This document shows positions 51,286 through 60,325 of a DNA stretch of 64,000 bases, in pieces. The notes under the pieces were generated by a model. The model saw only the letters and a list, made by a program, of their open reading frames with translations, searched no databases and had not been told where the DNA came from. Position 1 is the stretch's first letter. Each line of letters starts with the position of its first letter. Made by a program: the position numbers and the translations under genes. The DNA lies in assembly GCF_001687105.1 (NCBI RefSeq), contig NZ_CP014595.1:1-64000 (forward strand), written 5' to 3'. Source of the DNA: Salipiger sp. CCB-MM3. GTDB taxonomy: Bacteria > Pseudomonadota > Alphaproteobacteria > Rhodobacterales > Rhodobacteraceae.

Positions 51286-52458
51286 ATGTCCTTCCTCTCC
51301 TCTCAGCCACAGGTCGCGATCTGCGACACCACCCTGCGCGATGGCGAGCAGACCGCCGGCGTCGCCTTCACCCTGACCGAGAAACGCGACATCGCCCGTG
51401 CGCTCGACCGCGCCGGTGTCGCCGAGATCGAGCTGGGCATCCCGGCGATGGGCTGGGACGAGGTGGCCGACATGCGGGTGCTGGCGGCGGAGCTGACCCG
51501 CGCCGAGCCGGTGGCCTGGTGCCGCCTGCGGATGAGTGATCTGGACATGGCGATGAAGACCGGGGTGCGGCGGGTGCATTTCGCCGTCCCCACATCGAAG
51601 AAGCAGCTTGATGGCAAGCTCGGCCGCAGCCCCGACTGGCTGCTGGCCGAGACTGCCGCGCTGGTGTTCTGCGCCGTGGACCGCGGGCATGTGGTCTCGG
51701 TCGGAGCCGAAGATGCCAGCCGTACCGATCCCGAGTTCCTCGTGCGGCTCGCCGAGGTGGCGGCGGCGGCAGGGGCGGTGCGCTTCCGCATCGCCGACAC
51801 GCTGGGTCTGCTCGATCCGATGGGGGCCTATCGGCTGGTGGCGGCGCTGGCCGAGCGCATCACGCTGCCCATCGAGATGCACGCGCACAATGATTTCGGC
51901 ATGGCGACCGCCAACACGATGATGGCCTATCACGCGGGCGCGCCGTTCCTGTCGGTCACCGTGAACGGCCTAGGCGAGCGGGCGGGCAATGCCGCGCTGG
52001 AAGAGGTCGGCGCGGCGCTGGAGGCGAACGGCATCGCCACCGGCATCGACCTGACCGCGCTGCCCGCGCTTTCGGCGGTGGTGGCGCGCGCCTCGGGGCG
52101 GGCGCTGCCGGTGGCCAAGCCGATCACCGGCGATCTGGTCTTCGCCCATGAGGCGGGGATCCATGTGGACGCCATCCTCAAGAGCCCCGACACCTATGAA
52201 GACCCGCGCTGCGCGCCCTCGCGCTTTGGCCGCGAGCGGCAGATCGTGATCGGCAAGCACTCGGGTCTGGCAGGGCTGCGCGCGGCGCTGAGCGCCGCGG
52301 GCTTGCCTGCCACCGACGGTATCGCGCTGGCGCTGAAGCCGCATCTGCGCGCCCATGCGCAGCGGTTCAAACGGCCCGCCACGCCCGAGGATCTGCGCCG
52401 CATGGTGGCGCGCGTGTCGGGGCTGGCGCTGGTGCCGGATGCGGGGCAGGCGTCATGA
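51286..52458 (+). CDS. nifV: Homocitrate synthase NifV
   Basis: Makes homocitrate, the organic part of FeMo-co, from acetyl-CoA and 2-oxoglutarate. 390 residues of the HMGL-like TIM-barrel family: [31 protein letters not shown], the metal-binding [17 protein letters not shown] and [19 protein letters not shown] at 51286 is chosen; GTG at 51277 is also possible. Its stop overlaps the cysE start by four bases. Confidence 0.96.
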   Translation: MSFLSSQPQVAICDTTLRDGEQTAGVAFTLTEKRDIARALDRAGVAEIELGIPAMGWDEVADMRVLAAELTRAEPVAWCRLRMSDLDMAMKTGVRRVHFAVPTSKKQLDGKLGRSPDWLLAETAALVFCAVDRGHVVSVGAEDASRTDPEFLVRLAEVAAAAGAVRFRIADTLGLLDPMGAYRLVAALAERITLPIEMHAHNDFGMATANTMMAYHAGAPFLSVTVNGLGERAGNAALEEVGAALEANGIATGIDLTALPALSAVVARASGRALPVAKPITGDLVFAHEAGIHVDAILKSPDTYEDPRCAPSRFGRERQIVIGKHSGLAGLRAALSAAGLPATDGIALALKPHLRAHAQRFKRPATPEDLRRMVARVSGLALVPDAGQAS

Positions 52459-53183
52459 GCCTGCGCCGCCTCATAAGCGCCGATTTCGCCGCCATCCGGC
52501 AGCGCGATCCGGCAGCGCGCGGCAAGCTGGAAACCGCGCTGACCTATCCCGGCCTGCACGCCACGGTGGCGCATCGGCTGGCGCATGGGCTGTGGCGGCG
52601 CGGCTGGCGCTTCTGGGCGCGGCTGCTGTCCTACGCGGCGCGCGCCGTCACCGGCATCGACATCCATCCCGGCGCTCAGATCGGGCCGGGGTTCTTCATC
52701 GACCATGGCGCCGGCGTGGTGATCGGCGAGACCGCCGAAGTGGGCCGCGACGTGACGCTCTATCACGGGGTCACCTTGGGCGGCGTGTCGTGGTCACCGG
52801 GCAAGCGCCATCCGACGCTTGGCGACGGGGTGATGGTGGGCGCGGGGGCCAAGATCCTCGGGCCGATCACCGTCGCCGCCGGGGCCCGTGTCGGGGCCAA
52901 TTCGGTGGTCGTCGAAGCGGTGCCGCCGGGCGCGACTGTGGTCGGGATTCCCGCGCGCATCGTGCGCAGCGCGCCGCGTCCCAGCGCCGATCCCTATCGC
53001 GTCGACCTCAATCATCACCTGATCCCCGATCCCGTGGGCCGCTCGCTGGCCGGCCTGGCGGACCGTGTCGCCTTTCTCGAGGCACGGCTCGCCGCGCGCG
53101 ACCGCGACCTGCAGCACCATGAGGCCCGCTGCCACGCCCCGGACGGGCGCCTGCAAGATGTGCCCACGGAGCGGCCGAACTGA
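52455..53183 (+). CDS. cysE: Serine O-acetyltransferase, nif-linked
   Basis: A 242-residue hexapeptide-repeat acetyltransferase ([60 protein letters not shown]). It makes O-acetylserine for cysteine synthesis, which feeds NifS. Such a cysE copy is common next to nifV and nifS. It is shorter at the N terminus than housekeeping CysE (about 270). Confidence 0.93.
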   Translation: MSLRRLISADFAAIRQRDPAARGKLETALTYPGLHATVAHRLAHGLWRRGWRFWARLLSYAARAVTGIDIHPGAQIGPGFFIDHGAGVVIGETAEVGRDVTLYHGVTLGGVSWSPGKRHPTLGDGVMVGAGAKILGPITVAAGARVGANSVVVEAVPPGATVVGIPARIVRSAPRPSADPYRVDLNHHLIPDPVGRSLAGLADRVAFLEARLAARDRDLQHHEARCHAPDGRLQDVPTERPN

Positions 53184-53228
53184 TTTCACCAAACCAAGCC
53201 ACCCAACCAAGCAACAAGGAGAGAGACC

Positions 53229-53576
53229 ATGCCCAAGGATTTCGAAGAGACCGGCGTTCTGGACCACATCGGCAAACTGTCCTCGGCGGAGGATATCTTT
53301 ACCTATCTGCTGCTGCCCTTCGAGCAGGAGGTGGTCAACGTCTCGCGGCTGCACATCATGAAGCGCTTTGGCGGCTATCTGCGCGACGCCAGCTTTGACG
53401 GGCTGACCGAGGAAGAGGTGTTCCTGCAGGCGCGCGGACTGCTCAAGCAGGCCTATGCCGACTTCCTCGAAAGCACACCGCTGAAGGAAAAGGTCTTCAA
53501 GGTGTTCCGCGACGAAGAGGCGAAGATGAAGGCGCGCTTCGTCGGCCTCGACACGCTCAAGCTGGGCGCGCAATGA
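53229..53576 (+). CDS. nifW: Nitrogenase stabilising protein NifW
   Basis: A 115-residue protein with the family pattern LDHIGKLSSAEDIFTYLLLP, VNVSRLHIMKRFGGYL and VFRDEEAKMKARFVGLDTL. NifW associates with the MoFe protein and is linked to its protection or assembly. The stop overlaps the modA start (ATGA). Confidence 0.95.
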   Translation: MPKDFEETGVLDHIGKLSSAEDIFTYLLLPFEQEVVNVSRLHIMKRFGGYLRDASFDGLTEEEVFLQARGLLKQAYADFLESTPLKEKVFKVFRDEEAKMKARFVGLDTLKLGAQ

Positions 53577-54316
53577 TCCGCGCGGCGCGCCTTCTTGCGG
53601 TGCTGGCCGCCTGCGTTCCGGCGCTGGCGGCGGCCGATCCGATGGTGCTGGCTGCGGCCTCGACCAGCCGCGCGCTGGATGCGGCGTTGCAGGAAAGCGG
53701 CATCGCGGCGGTCACCAGCTACGGCGCCTCTGGGATGCTGGCGCGGCAGATCGAGCAGGGCGCGCCAGCGGATATCTTCGTCTCCGCCAACCCCAAGTGG
53801 ATGGCCTATCTCATCGAGCGCGGGCTGGTGGCCGAGGCGGATGTCTCGGTGCTGATGTCCAACCGGCTTGTGCTGATCGCGCCCGCCGGGGCAGCTCCGC
53901 TTGCCCCCGAGCAGATCGGCGCACGGCTTGCCGGTGAGAATTTCGTCATGGCCGATCCCGAGACCGCCCCGGTGGGCAGCTACGGCAAGGCCGCGCTCGA
54001 GACGCTTAAGGTCTGGGACAGGATCGCTCCGGCCTTCGTGCCGACACGCAACACGCTCGCCACCGTCGCAGCGGTCGCCTCGGGCGATGCGGCGTTGGGG
54101 CTGGTCTATGCCTCGGATGCCGCCGGTCAGCCGGGGGTGCAGGTGGTCTGGGACATCCCCGAAGAGAGCCACCCGCCCATTCGCTACCTTTTGGCACCGC
54201 TGGCGCAGGGCGAGGACGCAGAAGGCGGCGCGGCGCTGCGCAGCTATCTTGGCAGTGCCGAGGCGGCGGGGGTGCTGGCCGAACATGGCTTCATCGCATT
54301 GGAGGGCGGCACATGA
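53573..54316 (+). CDS. modA: Molybdate-binding protein ModA
   Basis: The periplasmic receptor of the molybdate ABC transporter. It has a signal peptide (LLAVLAACVPALAAAD) and the binding-site pattern AAASTSRALDAAL, SYGASGMLARQIEQGAPADI, VGSYGKAALETL and GLVYASDA. 247 residues, normal for ModA. It is translationally coupled to nifW, placing molybdate uptake under nif control. Confidence 0.95.
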   Translation: MIRAARLLAVLAACVPALAAADPMVLAAASTSRALDAALQESGIAAVTSYGASGMLARQIEQGAPADIFVSANPKWMAYLIERGLVAEADVSVLMSNRLVLIAPAGAAPLAPEQIGARLAGENFVMADPETAPVGSYGKAALETLKVWDRIAPAFVPTRNTLATVAAVASGDAALGLVYASDAAGQPGVQVVWDIPEESHPPIRYLLAPLAQGEDAEGGAALRSYLGSAEAAGVLAEHGFIALEGGT

Positions 54317-55008
54317 TGCTCGAGCCCGCAGAACAGGCGGCGCTGCTGCTGTCGCTCTCGGCCTCGGCGCGCGCGGTGCTGTGGTCGCTGCCGCTGGCGG
54401 TGGGCCTTGGCTGGCTGCTGGGCACCCGGCGCTTTCCCGGCCATGCGGCGCTGAACGCGCTGGTGCATCTGCCGCTGGTGCTGCCGCCGGTGGTGCTGGG
54501 CTATCTGCTGCTGCTGGCGTTGGGGCGGCGCGGCCCCATCGGCGCGCCGCTCGAGCAATGGTTCGGTCTCCGCATCGCCTTTTCCGAAAGCGCTGTGGTG
54601 ATCGCCTGCGCCGTGGTGGGCTTTCCGCTGATGGTGCGCGCCATCCGCCAGTCCGCCGAGGCGCTCGACCCGCGCTTTGCCCGCGCGGCGCGCTCGCTGG
54701 GCGCGTCGGAGGTGAAGATTTTCGCCACGGTCACCCTGCCGCTGATGGCGCCGGGGATCCTGACCGGGCTGACGCTGGCCTTTGCCCGTGCGGTCGGCGA
54801 GTTCGGCGCCACCATCACCCTTGCGGGCAATATTCCGGGTCGCACCCAGACCCTGCCGCTGGCGCTGTTCACCGTCACCCAAAGCCCCGGCGGAGAGGCC
54901 GCGGCGACCCGGCTTTGCCTGCTGTCGCTGGCTCTGGCGGGGGCGGCGCTGCTGGCATCCGAGGCGGTATCGCGGCGGCTCACATGGCAACAGGAGGCAC
55001 GGGCATGA
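54313..55008 (+). CDS. modB: Molybdate ABC transporter permease ModB
   Basis: A 231-residue inner-membrane permease with about five membrane segments (VLWSLPLAVGLGWLLGT, LVLPPVVLGYLLLLALG) and the ATPase-contact EAA loop (ARSLGASEVKIFATVTLPLM). It overlaps modA by four bases and modC by four bases. Confidence 0.95.
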   Translation: MMLEPAEQAALLLSLSASARAVLWSLPLAVGLGWLLGTRRFPGHAALNALVHLPLVLPPVVLGYLLLLALGRRGPIGAPLEQWFGLRIAFSESAVVIACAVVGFPLMVRAIRQSAEALDPRFARAARSLGASEVKIFATVTLPLMAPGILTGLTLAFARAVGEFGATITLAGNIPGRTQTLPLALFTVTQSPGGEAAATRLCLLSLALAGAALLASEAVSRRLTWQQEARA

Positions 55009-55778
55009 TCATGGGGTCCTCGCACCGCAGGCGGCGGCACGCGCGTCCGGGGCTGATCGAGATCAGCCTCAAGCACCGGCAGGGCGATTTTCTGCTCGAC
55101 GTTGATCTGCTGCTCGAAGCGCGCGGCGTGACCGGGCTCATCGGGCGCTCGGGGGCGGGCAAATCAACACTCTTCTCCTGTCTCGCCGGGCACATCCGGC
55201 CCTCGGGCGGCTATATCAGCCTCAACGGACGCAGCCTTTTCGACGCGGCGACGGGCCTGTCGGTCGCGCCCGCGCGGCGCGGCATTGGCGTGGTGTTTCA
55301 AGATGGCGTGCTGTTCCCGCATATGAGCGTCGGCAAGAACCTTGCCTATGGCGCCAGCAACGTCGGCACGGGTTTTTGGGATGAGGTGATCGACGCGCTG
55401 GAGCTACGCCCGCTGCTGCGCGCCCGGCCCGGTCGGCTGTCGGGCGGAGAGCGGCAGCGCGCGGCGATCGCGCGGGCGCTGATGGCCGAACCGGAATTGC
55501 TGCTCCTCGACGAGCCGGTCTCGGCGCTCGACCTGGCGCTGAAGGCGCGCACTCTGGATCTGATCGCCGAGGTGCAGGCCCGCACGCAGGTGCCGATGAT
55601 CTTCATCAGCCACGCCCCGCAAGAGGTGCGGCGCCTGTGCAGCAAGGTCATCACGCTTTGCGATGGGCGGGCCGAGGTTGCGCCGGTGCCGGTGGCGGGC
55701 GCGGTGCATGATCTGGTGCCGCTGCGTCTGGCGTCGGTGGGGGCTGGGGCACGCGCGGGTCTGGCGACCGGCGGCTGA
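55005..55778 (+). CDS. modC: Molybdate ABC transporter ATPase ModC, short form
   Basis: A 257-residue ABC ATPase: Walker A GRSGAGKSTLF, signature LSGGERQRAAIARAL, Walker B LLLLDEPVSALD and the switch His in IFISHAPQEVRRL. It stops soon after the ATPase core, so the C-terminal TOBE/Mop domain of normal ModC (about 350-360 residues) is missing; that domain binds molybdate and regulates transport. The N terminus has an Arg-rich stretch (SSHRRRRHARPG). ATG at 55005 overlaps the modB stop. Confidence 0.92.
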   Translation: MIMGSSHRRRRHARPGLIEISLKHRQGDFLLDVDLLLEARGVTGLIGRSGAGKSTLFSCLAGHIRPSGGYISLNGRSLFDAATGLSVAPARRGIGVVFQDGVLFPHMSVGKNLAYGASNVGTGFWDEVIDALELRPLLRARPGRLSGGERQRAAIARALMAEPELLLLDEPVSALDLALKARTLDLIAEVQARTQVPMIFISHAPQEVRRLCSKVITLCDGRAEVAPVPVAGAVHDLVPLRLASVGAGARAGLATGG

Positions 55779-55808
55779 GGGCGAAGCGCAGCGCCGAGGG
55801 GGGCGACG

Positions 55809-56057
55809 ATGATCCTATGTTCCTGCACCTGCCTCGATCAACGCGCGGTGCAGGCGGTCGTGCGCGAGATGCTCCACGAGGACCCGTGGACGGTGATCAC
55901 TCCGGGCCGGGTCTTTCACCGCGCCGGGCGGCGCATGGAATGCGGGCGCTGCTGCCGGCTCGTCAACACCGAGGCGCAGCGCTTCCGCCACAAGCTGGGC
56001 TACGGCTCGGATGAAACCACAGAGACGAAAACCGCAATCAGGGAAGGTACATTATGA
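55809..56057 (+). CDS. bfd: Bfd-like bacterioferritin-associated ferredoxin
   Basis: An 82-residue protein with Cys pairs [12 protein letters not shown] and [10 protein letters not shown], the 2Fe-2S pattern of Bfd proteins, which reduce bacterioferritin to release stored iron. The C-terminal tail is longer than usual. It overlaps the bacterioferritin gene by four bases, which supports that pairing. Confidence 0.85.
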   Translation: MILCSCTCLDQRAVQAVVREMLHEDPWTVITPGRVFHRAGRRMECGRCCRLVNTEAQRFRHKLGYGSDETTETKTAIREGTL

Positions 56058-56545
56058 AGGGCAATGCAAAGGTCATCGATTATCTCAACAAGGCGCTGCG
56101 CTCCGAGTTGACGGCGGTCAACCAGTATTGGCTGCATTACCGGCTGCAGGCCGATTGGGGGCTGCAGAAGATGGCCGCCAAGTCGCGCGAGGAAAGCATC
56201 GAAGAGATGGGCCACGCGGACAAGCTGATCGACCGGATCATCTTTCTCGAAGGTCATCCGAACCTGCAGGTGCTCGACCCGCTGCGCATCGGCGAGACCC
56301 CGAAGGAAACGCTCGAGGCCGATCTCGAGGCGGAATACGGCGCACGCGCGCTCTATAAGGAAGCCCGCGAACTCTGCGAGGCCGAGGGCGATTACGTCAG
56401 CAAGAACCTCTTCGAAGAGCTGATGACCGACGAGGAGGGGCATATCGACTACCTCGAGACCCAGCTCGAGCTGCTGGGCAGCATTGGCGATGCGAATTAC
56501 GCGCAGCTCAATGCCGAGCCGTCGAACAGCGTGCCCGAGGAATGA
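56054..56545 (+). CDS. bfr: Bacterioferritin
   Basis: A 163-residue four-helix-bundle ferritin. Ferroxidase ligands are visible in [34 protein letters not shown] and [18 protein letters not shown], and a haem-binding Met lies in MGHADKL or nearby. It stores iron and here may supply the heavy iron demand of nitrogenase. It is the last gene of the run from iscA to bfr. Confidence 0.94.
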   Translation: MKGNAKVIDYLNKALRSELTAVNQYWLHYRLQADWGLQKMAAKSREESIEEMGHADKLIDRIIFLEGHPNLQVLDPLRIGETPKETLEADLEAEYGARALYKEARELCEAEGDYVSKNLFEELMTDEEGHIDYLETQLELLGSIGDANYAQLNAEPSNSVPEE

Positions 56546-56572
56546 GCGGGCGTGCCCCATCTGGCGTGGTGG

Positions 56573-56594
56573 GCGGTGCCGGAGACGGCACCGC
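56573..56594 (+). terminator. Hairpin after bfr, probable terminator
   Basis: A perfect 8-bp stem (GCGGTGCC with GGCACCGC) with a six-base loop, then ATTTATC. It is the only candidate end signal between bfr and rpoN. Confidence 0.5.
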
Positions 56595-56707
56595 ATTTAT
56601 CACCCGCGCCCGCCGTCGCCGCAGATTTGCGCAGGCGAGCGTTGCGACGTCGCGGCAGATGGGGCGCAGCGCAACCGTAGCGGCGGCAGCGTGATAGGAA
56701 TCAAGCC

Positions 56708-57994
56708 ATGGAACTGGTCCAGACGCTTTCGACACGGCAGACCATGCAGATGGGGGGGCAGATGCTGCACTCCCTGTCGATCCTCGGCATGGCGTCCGAG
56801 GACCTCTCGGAGCATCTGGCCGAGCGCGCCGAGACCAACCCCTATGTCTCCTATCGTCCGCCCGCCGCCTTTGTCGCGCGCGGCGGCGATGATTTCGACG
56901 CGGTGGCGGCGCTGGCGGCGGATCGGCCAAGCCTGATGTCGCATGTGGTGGGGCAGATCGAACTGGCCTTCCCGGCGCCGCAGGACCGGATGATCGCGCT
57001 GCGCTTTGCCGAGGCGCTGGAGCCCACGGGCTGGCTGGGGCAGCCGGTCGAGGCCGTGGCGCTGCAGGCCGGGGTGCCCAGCCTTCGCGCCGAGCAGGTG
57101 CTGCGCGCGCTGCAGGGGATCGAGCCTGCGGGGCTGTTTGCCCGCAACCTTGCCGAATGCCTGCTGATCCAAGCGCGCGAGGCGGACCTGCTGACATGGG
57201 AGGTCGAGACGCTGCTGGCCAATCTCGATCTGGTCGGCGAGGGGCGCATCGCCGAGCTTGCGGTGCTGTGCGACTGCGAGCCCGCGGATGTGCCCGACAT
57301 CCTGTCACAGCTCAAGGGGCTGGACCCCAAGCCGGGACTGGCCTTCGATCACGTGGCGGTGCCGGTCTTCCCGCCCGATATTCTTGCCGCCCGCGGCGAA
57401 GACGGCTGGACGGTCGAGCTCAACCGCGCCACCACTCCGAAGATCACCGTTCAGGAAGAGCGCGGCGTCGAGGGCGACACCGCCGAGGCCCGCCGCGCCA
57501 ACCGCAAGGCGCTGTCGGAGGCGCGGGCACTGGCGCTGGCGCTGGAGCGGCGCGGCGACACCTTGCTGCGCACCGCCGCCGTGCTTGTCGCCAAACAGGC
57601 CGCCTTTCTTGATCGTGGCGCGGCAGAGGATCTGGTGCCGCTCACCCTCGAAGACGTGGCCGGAGAGCTTGGGCTTCACGCCTCGACGGTCTCGCGCGCC
57701 ATCTCGGGGCGGATGATCCAGACCCCGACACATGCGCTGCCGCTGAAGGCGTTCTTCTCGCGCGCCGTCTCATCCATGGCAGGGGCGCCCGCCGTCTCGC
57801 GCGACAGCGCGCTTTGCTTTGTCGAAACCACCGTGCGCAATGAGGACAAGACGCAGCCGCTCTCGGATGACGCGATTGTCGAGCTTGCCGAGCGGGCCGG
57901 TCTGCGGATCGCCCGGCGCACCGTGGCCAAATATCGCTCCATGCTGGGGCTCGCCTCGTCTTACCAGAGGCGGCGTGCCGCGGTGGCTGAGTAG
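56708..57994 (+). CDS. rpoN: Sigma-54 factor, nif-linked copy
   Basis: The sigma factor that reads -24/-12 promoters and needs an activator such as NifA. 428 residues: the Gln-rich activator region I (ELVQTLSTRQTMQMGGQMLH), core-binding region (LEPTGWLGQPVEAVALQAGV and on), the helix-turn-helix (LTLEDVAGELGLHASTVSRA) and the RpoN box (ARRTVAKYRS). It is somewhat shorter than typical RpoN (about 480), mainly between regions I and III. Its place between bfr and nifA suggests a nif-dedicated copy, as in Rhodobacter. Confidence 0.95.
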   Translation: MELVQTLSTRQTMQMGGQMLHSLSILGMASEDLSEHLAERAETNPYVSYRPPAAFVARGGDDFDAVAALAADRPSLMSHVVGQIELAFPAPQDRMIALRFAEALEPTGWLGQPVEAVALQAGVPSLRAEQVLRALQGIEPAGLFARNLAECLLIQAREADLLTWEVETLLANLDLVGEGRIAELAVLCDCEPADVPDILSQLKGLDPKPGLAFDHVAVPVFPPDILAARGEDGWTVELNRATTPKITVQEERGVEGDTAEARRANRKALSEARALALALERRGDTLLRTAAVLVAKQAAFLDRGAAEDLVPLTLEDVAGELGLHASTVSRAISGRMIQTPTHALPLKAFFSRAVSSMAGAPAVSRDSALCFVETTVRNEDKTQPLSDDAIVELAERAGLRIARRTVAKYRSMLGLASSYQRRRAAVAE

Positions 57995-58024
57995 GGGGCC
58001 GAGTAGGGGGCCGAGTAGGGGCGG
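57989..58024 (+). repeat. Three tandem 12-bp repeats over the rpoN stop codon
   Basis: GAGTAGGGGGCC occurs twice exactly and a third time with a change (GAGTAGGGGCGG). The first copy contains the last Glu codon and TAG stop, so each further copy repeats the stop in frame. Confidence 0.8.
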
Positions 58025-58318
58025 CCGAGTCCGGGTGCAGTGATTCTGTCGGGTATCCGTGAGATGTGACCTATTGATGACCCGAACCGCTTTGAGCTGC
58101 GTTTTTCTGACGGAAACGGCGCGCGGCTGCTGCAAGCTTGGGCATCGGGCGGGCTGCTGCGTGGGCGAGAGGTATCCTGTTGCCGCTGCCGTGCGAAAGC
58201 CCCTCGGATTCTGCCTTCAGTTGATAGAGTGCTCGAACGGACGCCGGGGAGAGGAGCCCCGATACGCGCCCGTTGAAGACGACATCTGGGAGGACGTCAC
58301 TTCAGGAGAGGGCTCGAC
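58025..58318. other. Intergenic region upstream of nifA
   Basis: About 290 bases before nifA. It must contain the nifA promoter. There is no sigma-54 promoter or TGT-N10-ACA site. TTGAT half-sites near 58074 and 58220 resemble halves of FNR boxes but lack the second half. Nothing looks coding. CAGGAGAGGG before 58319 is the nifA ribosome site. Confidence 0.4.
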
Positions 58319-60073
58319 ATGATCTCTACGACCACGCACGACCCAAGAAATTCCGAGGCGACACACATGCCTGCTGGCCGTGGCGCGGCCGAGCGGCACG
58401 CGCTCGATGCGGTCTTCGAGATCGCCAAGTCTTTTGCAACGGCGCCCGATCCGATCGACGTGGTGCCGGACATTTTAAATGTTCTTTCATCTTTCCTCGA
58501 TCTGCGACACGGGGTTCTGGCCTTGCTGGCAGAGCCCGGCAGCGCGCCGCCCCCCGGCACGGTGAACCCCTATCATATCGCCGCCACCGCTTTCGTGCAT
58601 GACGAGAGCATGCCGATCGCAGAGGTGATCCCGGACAAGGTGGTGCAGATGGTGTTCCGCTCGGGGGTGACGCTGGTCTCTTTCGATCTGGCCGATGAAT
58701 ACGGGCCGGACGCGGTGCCCACGCGGCTGCGGGACTGCGGGCAGACCTTGGTGGCCGTGCCGCTGCGCGACCCCGAGCGCAGCCAGTTCGTGCTGGGGGT
58801 GCTTTGTGCCTTCCGCAGCCATGACAGCGATCTCACCGGCGCCTCGGATCTGGATGTGCGGGTGATGACGATGGTGGCCGCGCTGCTCGAACAGGCGCTG
58901 CGCTTCCGCCGCCGCATCGCCCGCGACCGCGAGCGCGCGCTGACCGACACGCGGCGCATGCTGCAAAGCGTCACCGACGGCCGGACCCGGCAGCGCCCGC
59001 CGGTCAACATCGACGGCATCGTCGGCGACAGCCCGGCCATTGCCGATGTGATCGCGCAGGTGAAACGGGTGGCCGGAACCCGTGCCCCGGTGCTGCTGCG
59101 CGGCGAAAGCGGCACCGGCAAAGAGCTGTTCGCCCGCGCCGTGCACACCGCCTCGGACCGGGCGCGCGGGCCGTTCGTGCGGGTGAACTGCGCCGCGCTG
59201 TCGGAAACGCTGTTGGAGTCGGAGCTTTTCGGCCATGAGAAGGGCGCGTTTACCAGCGCCGGGGCGCTGAAGAAAGGACGGTTCGAACTGGCCGACAAGG
59301 GCACGCTGTTCCTTGACGAGATCGGCGAGATCTCGCCCGCGTTTCAGACCAAGCTTCTGCGGGTTTTGCAGGAGGGCGAGTTCGAACGGGTCGGCGGCAC
59401 CAAGACGATCAAGGTCGACACGCGCATCGTCGCCGCCACCAACAAGGATCTCGAGCGCAGCGTCGCCGAGGGCAGTTTCCGCGCCGATCTTTATTTCCGT
59501 ATCTGCGTCGTGCCCATCGTGCTGCCGCCCCTGCGCGACCGCAAGAGCGACATCCGCCCGCTGGCGCAGCTGTTCCTCGATCGGTTCAACCAGATGAACG
59601 GCACCAGCGTGGTGTTCGCGCCCGATGCCTTCGAGACGATCTGCAAATGCAGCTTCCCCGGCAACGTGCGCGAGCTGGAAAACTGCGTGAACCGCGCTGC
59701 GGCGCTGTCGGATGGCGTGGTGGTGCTCGGGCAGGAACTGGCCTGTCAGCAGGGCACCTGTCTGTCGTCGGAATTGTCGCGGCTACAGGAAGGCGCGGCC
59801 TCGCCGATTGGCGGGCTTGGTGTGGGGCGGGTGGTGACACCCACCGTGCGGCGCACACCGCCGCCGCCGCCCGCACCGCCCGTGGCCAGCAGCCCCGACG
59901 ACACCTTGGGGTATCCGCGCCGCAAGACCGCCAATACCGCCCGCGAAGATCTGATCGCGGCGATGGAAGAGGCGGGCTGGGTGCAGGCCAAGGCCGCGCG
60001 GCTGTTGGGTATGACACCGCGGCAGGTGGCTTACGCGCTGCAGAAACACGGCATCGAGGTGCGCAAGATCTGA
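58319..60073 (+). CDS. nifA: Nitrogen-fixation activator NifA
   Basis: The sigma-54 activator of the nif genes. 584 residues: a GAF domain (about 25-190), an AAA+ domain (about 225-460) with Walker A GESGTGKE and Walker [11 protein letters not shown], an interdomain linker, and a C-terminal helix-turn-helix ([20 protein letters not shown]). The Cys pattern C-x11-C-x19-C-x4-C spans the end of AAA+ and the linker ([13 protein letters not shown] to CQQGTC), the signature of oxygen-sensitive alphaproteobacterial NifA. The sigma-54 contact loop reads GAFTSA where nearly all activators have GAFTGA. A Pro-rich stretch (PPPPPAPP) lies in the linker. Confidence 0.97.
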   Translation: MISTTTHDPRNSEATHMPAGRGAAERHALDAVFEIAKSFATAPDPIDVVPDILNVLSSFLDLRHGVLALLAEPGSAPPPGTVNPYHIAATAFVHDESMPIAEVIPDKVVQMVFRSGVTLVSFDLADEYGPDAVPTRLRDCGQTLVAVPLRDPERSQFVLGVLCAFRSHDSDLTGASDLDVRVMTMVAALLEQALRFRRRIARDRERALTDTRRMLQSVTDGRTRQRPPVNIDGIVGDSPAIADVIAQVKRVAGTRAPVLLRGESGTGKELFARAVHTASDRARGPFVRVNCAALSETLLESELFGHEKGAFTSAGALKKGRFELADKGTLFLDEIGEISPAFQTKLLRVLQEGEFERVGGTKTIKVDTRIVAATNKDLERSVAEGSFRADLYFRICVVPIVLPPLRDRKSDIRPLAQLFLDRFNQMNGTSVVFAPDAFETICKCSFPGNVRELENCVNRAAALSDGVVVLGQELACQQGTCLSSELSRLQEGAASPIGGLGVGRVVTPTVRRTPPPPPAPPVASSPDDTLGYPRRKTANTAREDLIAAMEEAGWVQAKAARLLGMTPRQVAYALQKHGIEVRKI

Positions 60074-60096
60074 TCCCTCCCAAGCGCGCCTATGGC

Positions 60097-60125
60097 GGCC
60101 CGGTCCGAAACGGATCGGGCCGTTT
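60097..60125 (+). terminator. Terminator of nifA
   Basis: An 11-bp stem with one G-T pairing (GGCCCGGTCCG with CGGATCGGGCC, AAA loop) followed by GTTTG, 24 bases after the nifA stop. Confidence 0.75.
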
Positions 60126-60192
60126 GCGTTCGCCAATCCCTGCCTAACCACGCGCGTTTGTAGGGCCACGGCGCTTGGGATGTTGCAGGCTT

Positions 60193-60208
60193 TGTGCCCT
60201 TAGCGACA
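60193..60208. promoter_or_regulatory. NifA upstream activator site of nifB
   Basis: TGTGCCCTTAGCGACA fits TGT-N10-ACA. It lies 53 bases before the -24 element of the nifB promoter. The right half CGACA is the inverse of the TGTCG half-site seen elsewhere. Confidence 0.85.
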
Positions 60209-60261
60209 TCCGGCGCGACAATCGCCCGCCGGAATGTCGCAAAACCCAAGGCCCCGGCGTT

Positions 60262-60277
60262 TGGCACGGCGCTTGCT
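60262..60277 (+). promoter_or_regulatory. Sigma-54 promoter of the nifB operon
   Basis: TGGCACGGCGCTTGCT, an exact match and identical to the nifE promoter core, 48 bases before the nifB ATG. Confidence 0.93.
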
Positions 60278-60325
60278 GAAAGACATGGAAACGCTCCGAA
60301 CCTCCAGCATGAAGGAAACGCGCGC

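Noticed and set aside
58060..58235. FNR/FnrL box upstream of nifA
   Set aside because: Only TTGAT half-sites are present; the inverted ATCAA half at the right spacing is missing.
58079..58322. Small ORF (87 codons) before nifA
   Set aside because: Cys/Arg-rich composition, no ribosome site, and it overlaps the nifA start region; considered non-coding.
60194..60325. N-terminal extension of NifB to 536 residues
   Set aside because: The in-frame extension covers the NifA site and the sigma-54 promoter, so it cannot be translated from the nifB transcript. ATG at 60326 matches the family start.
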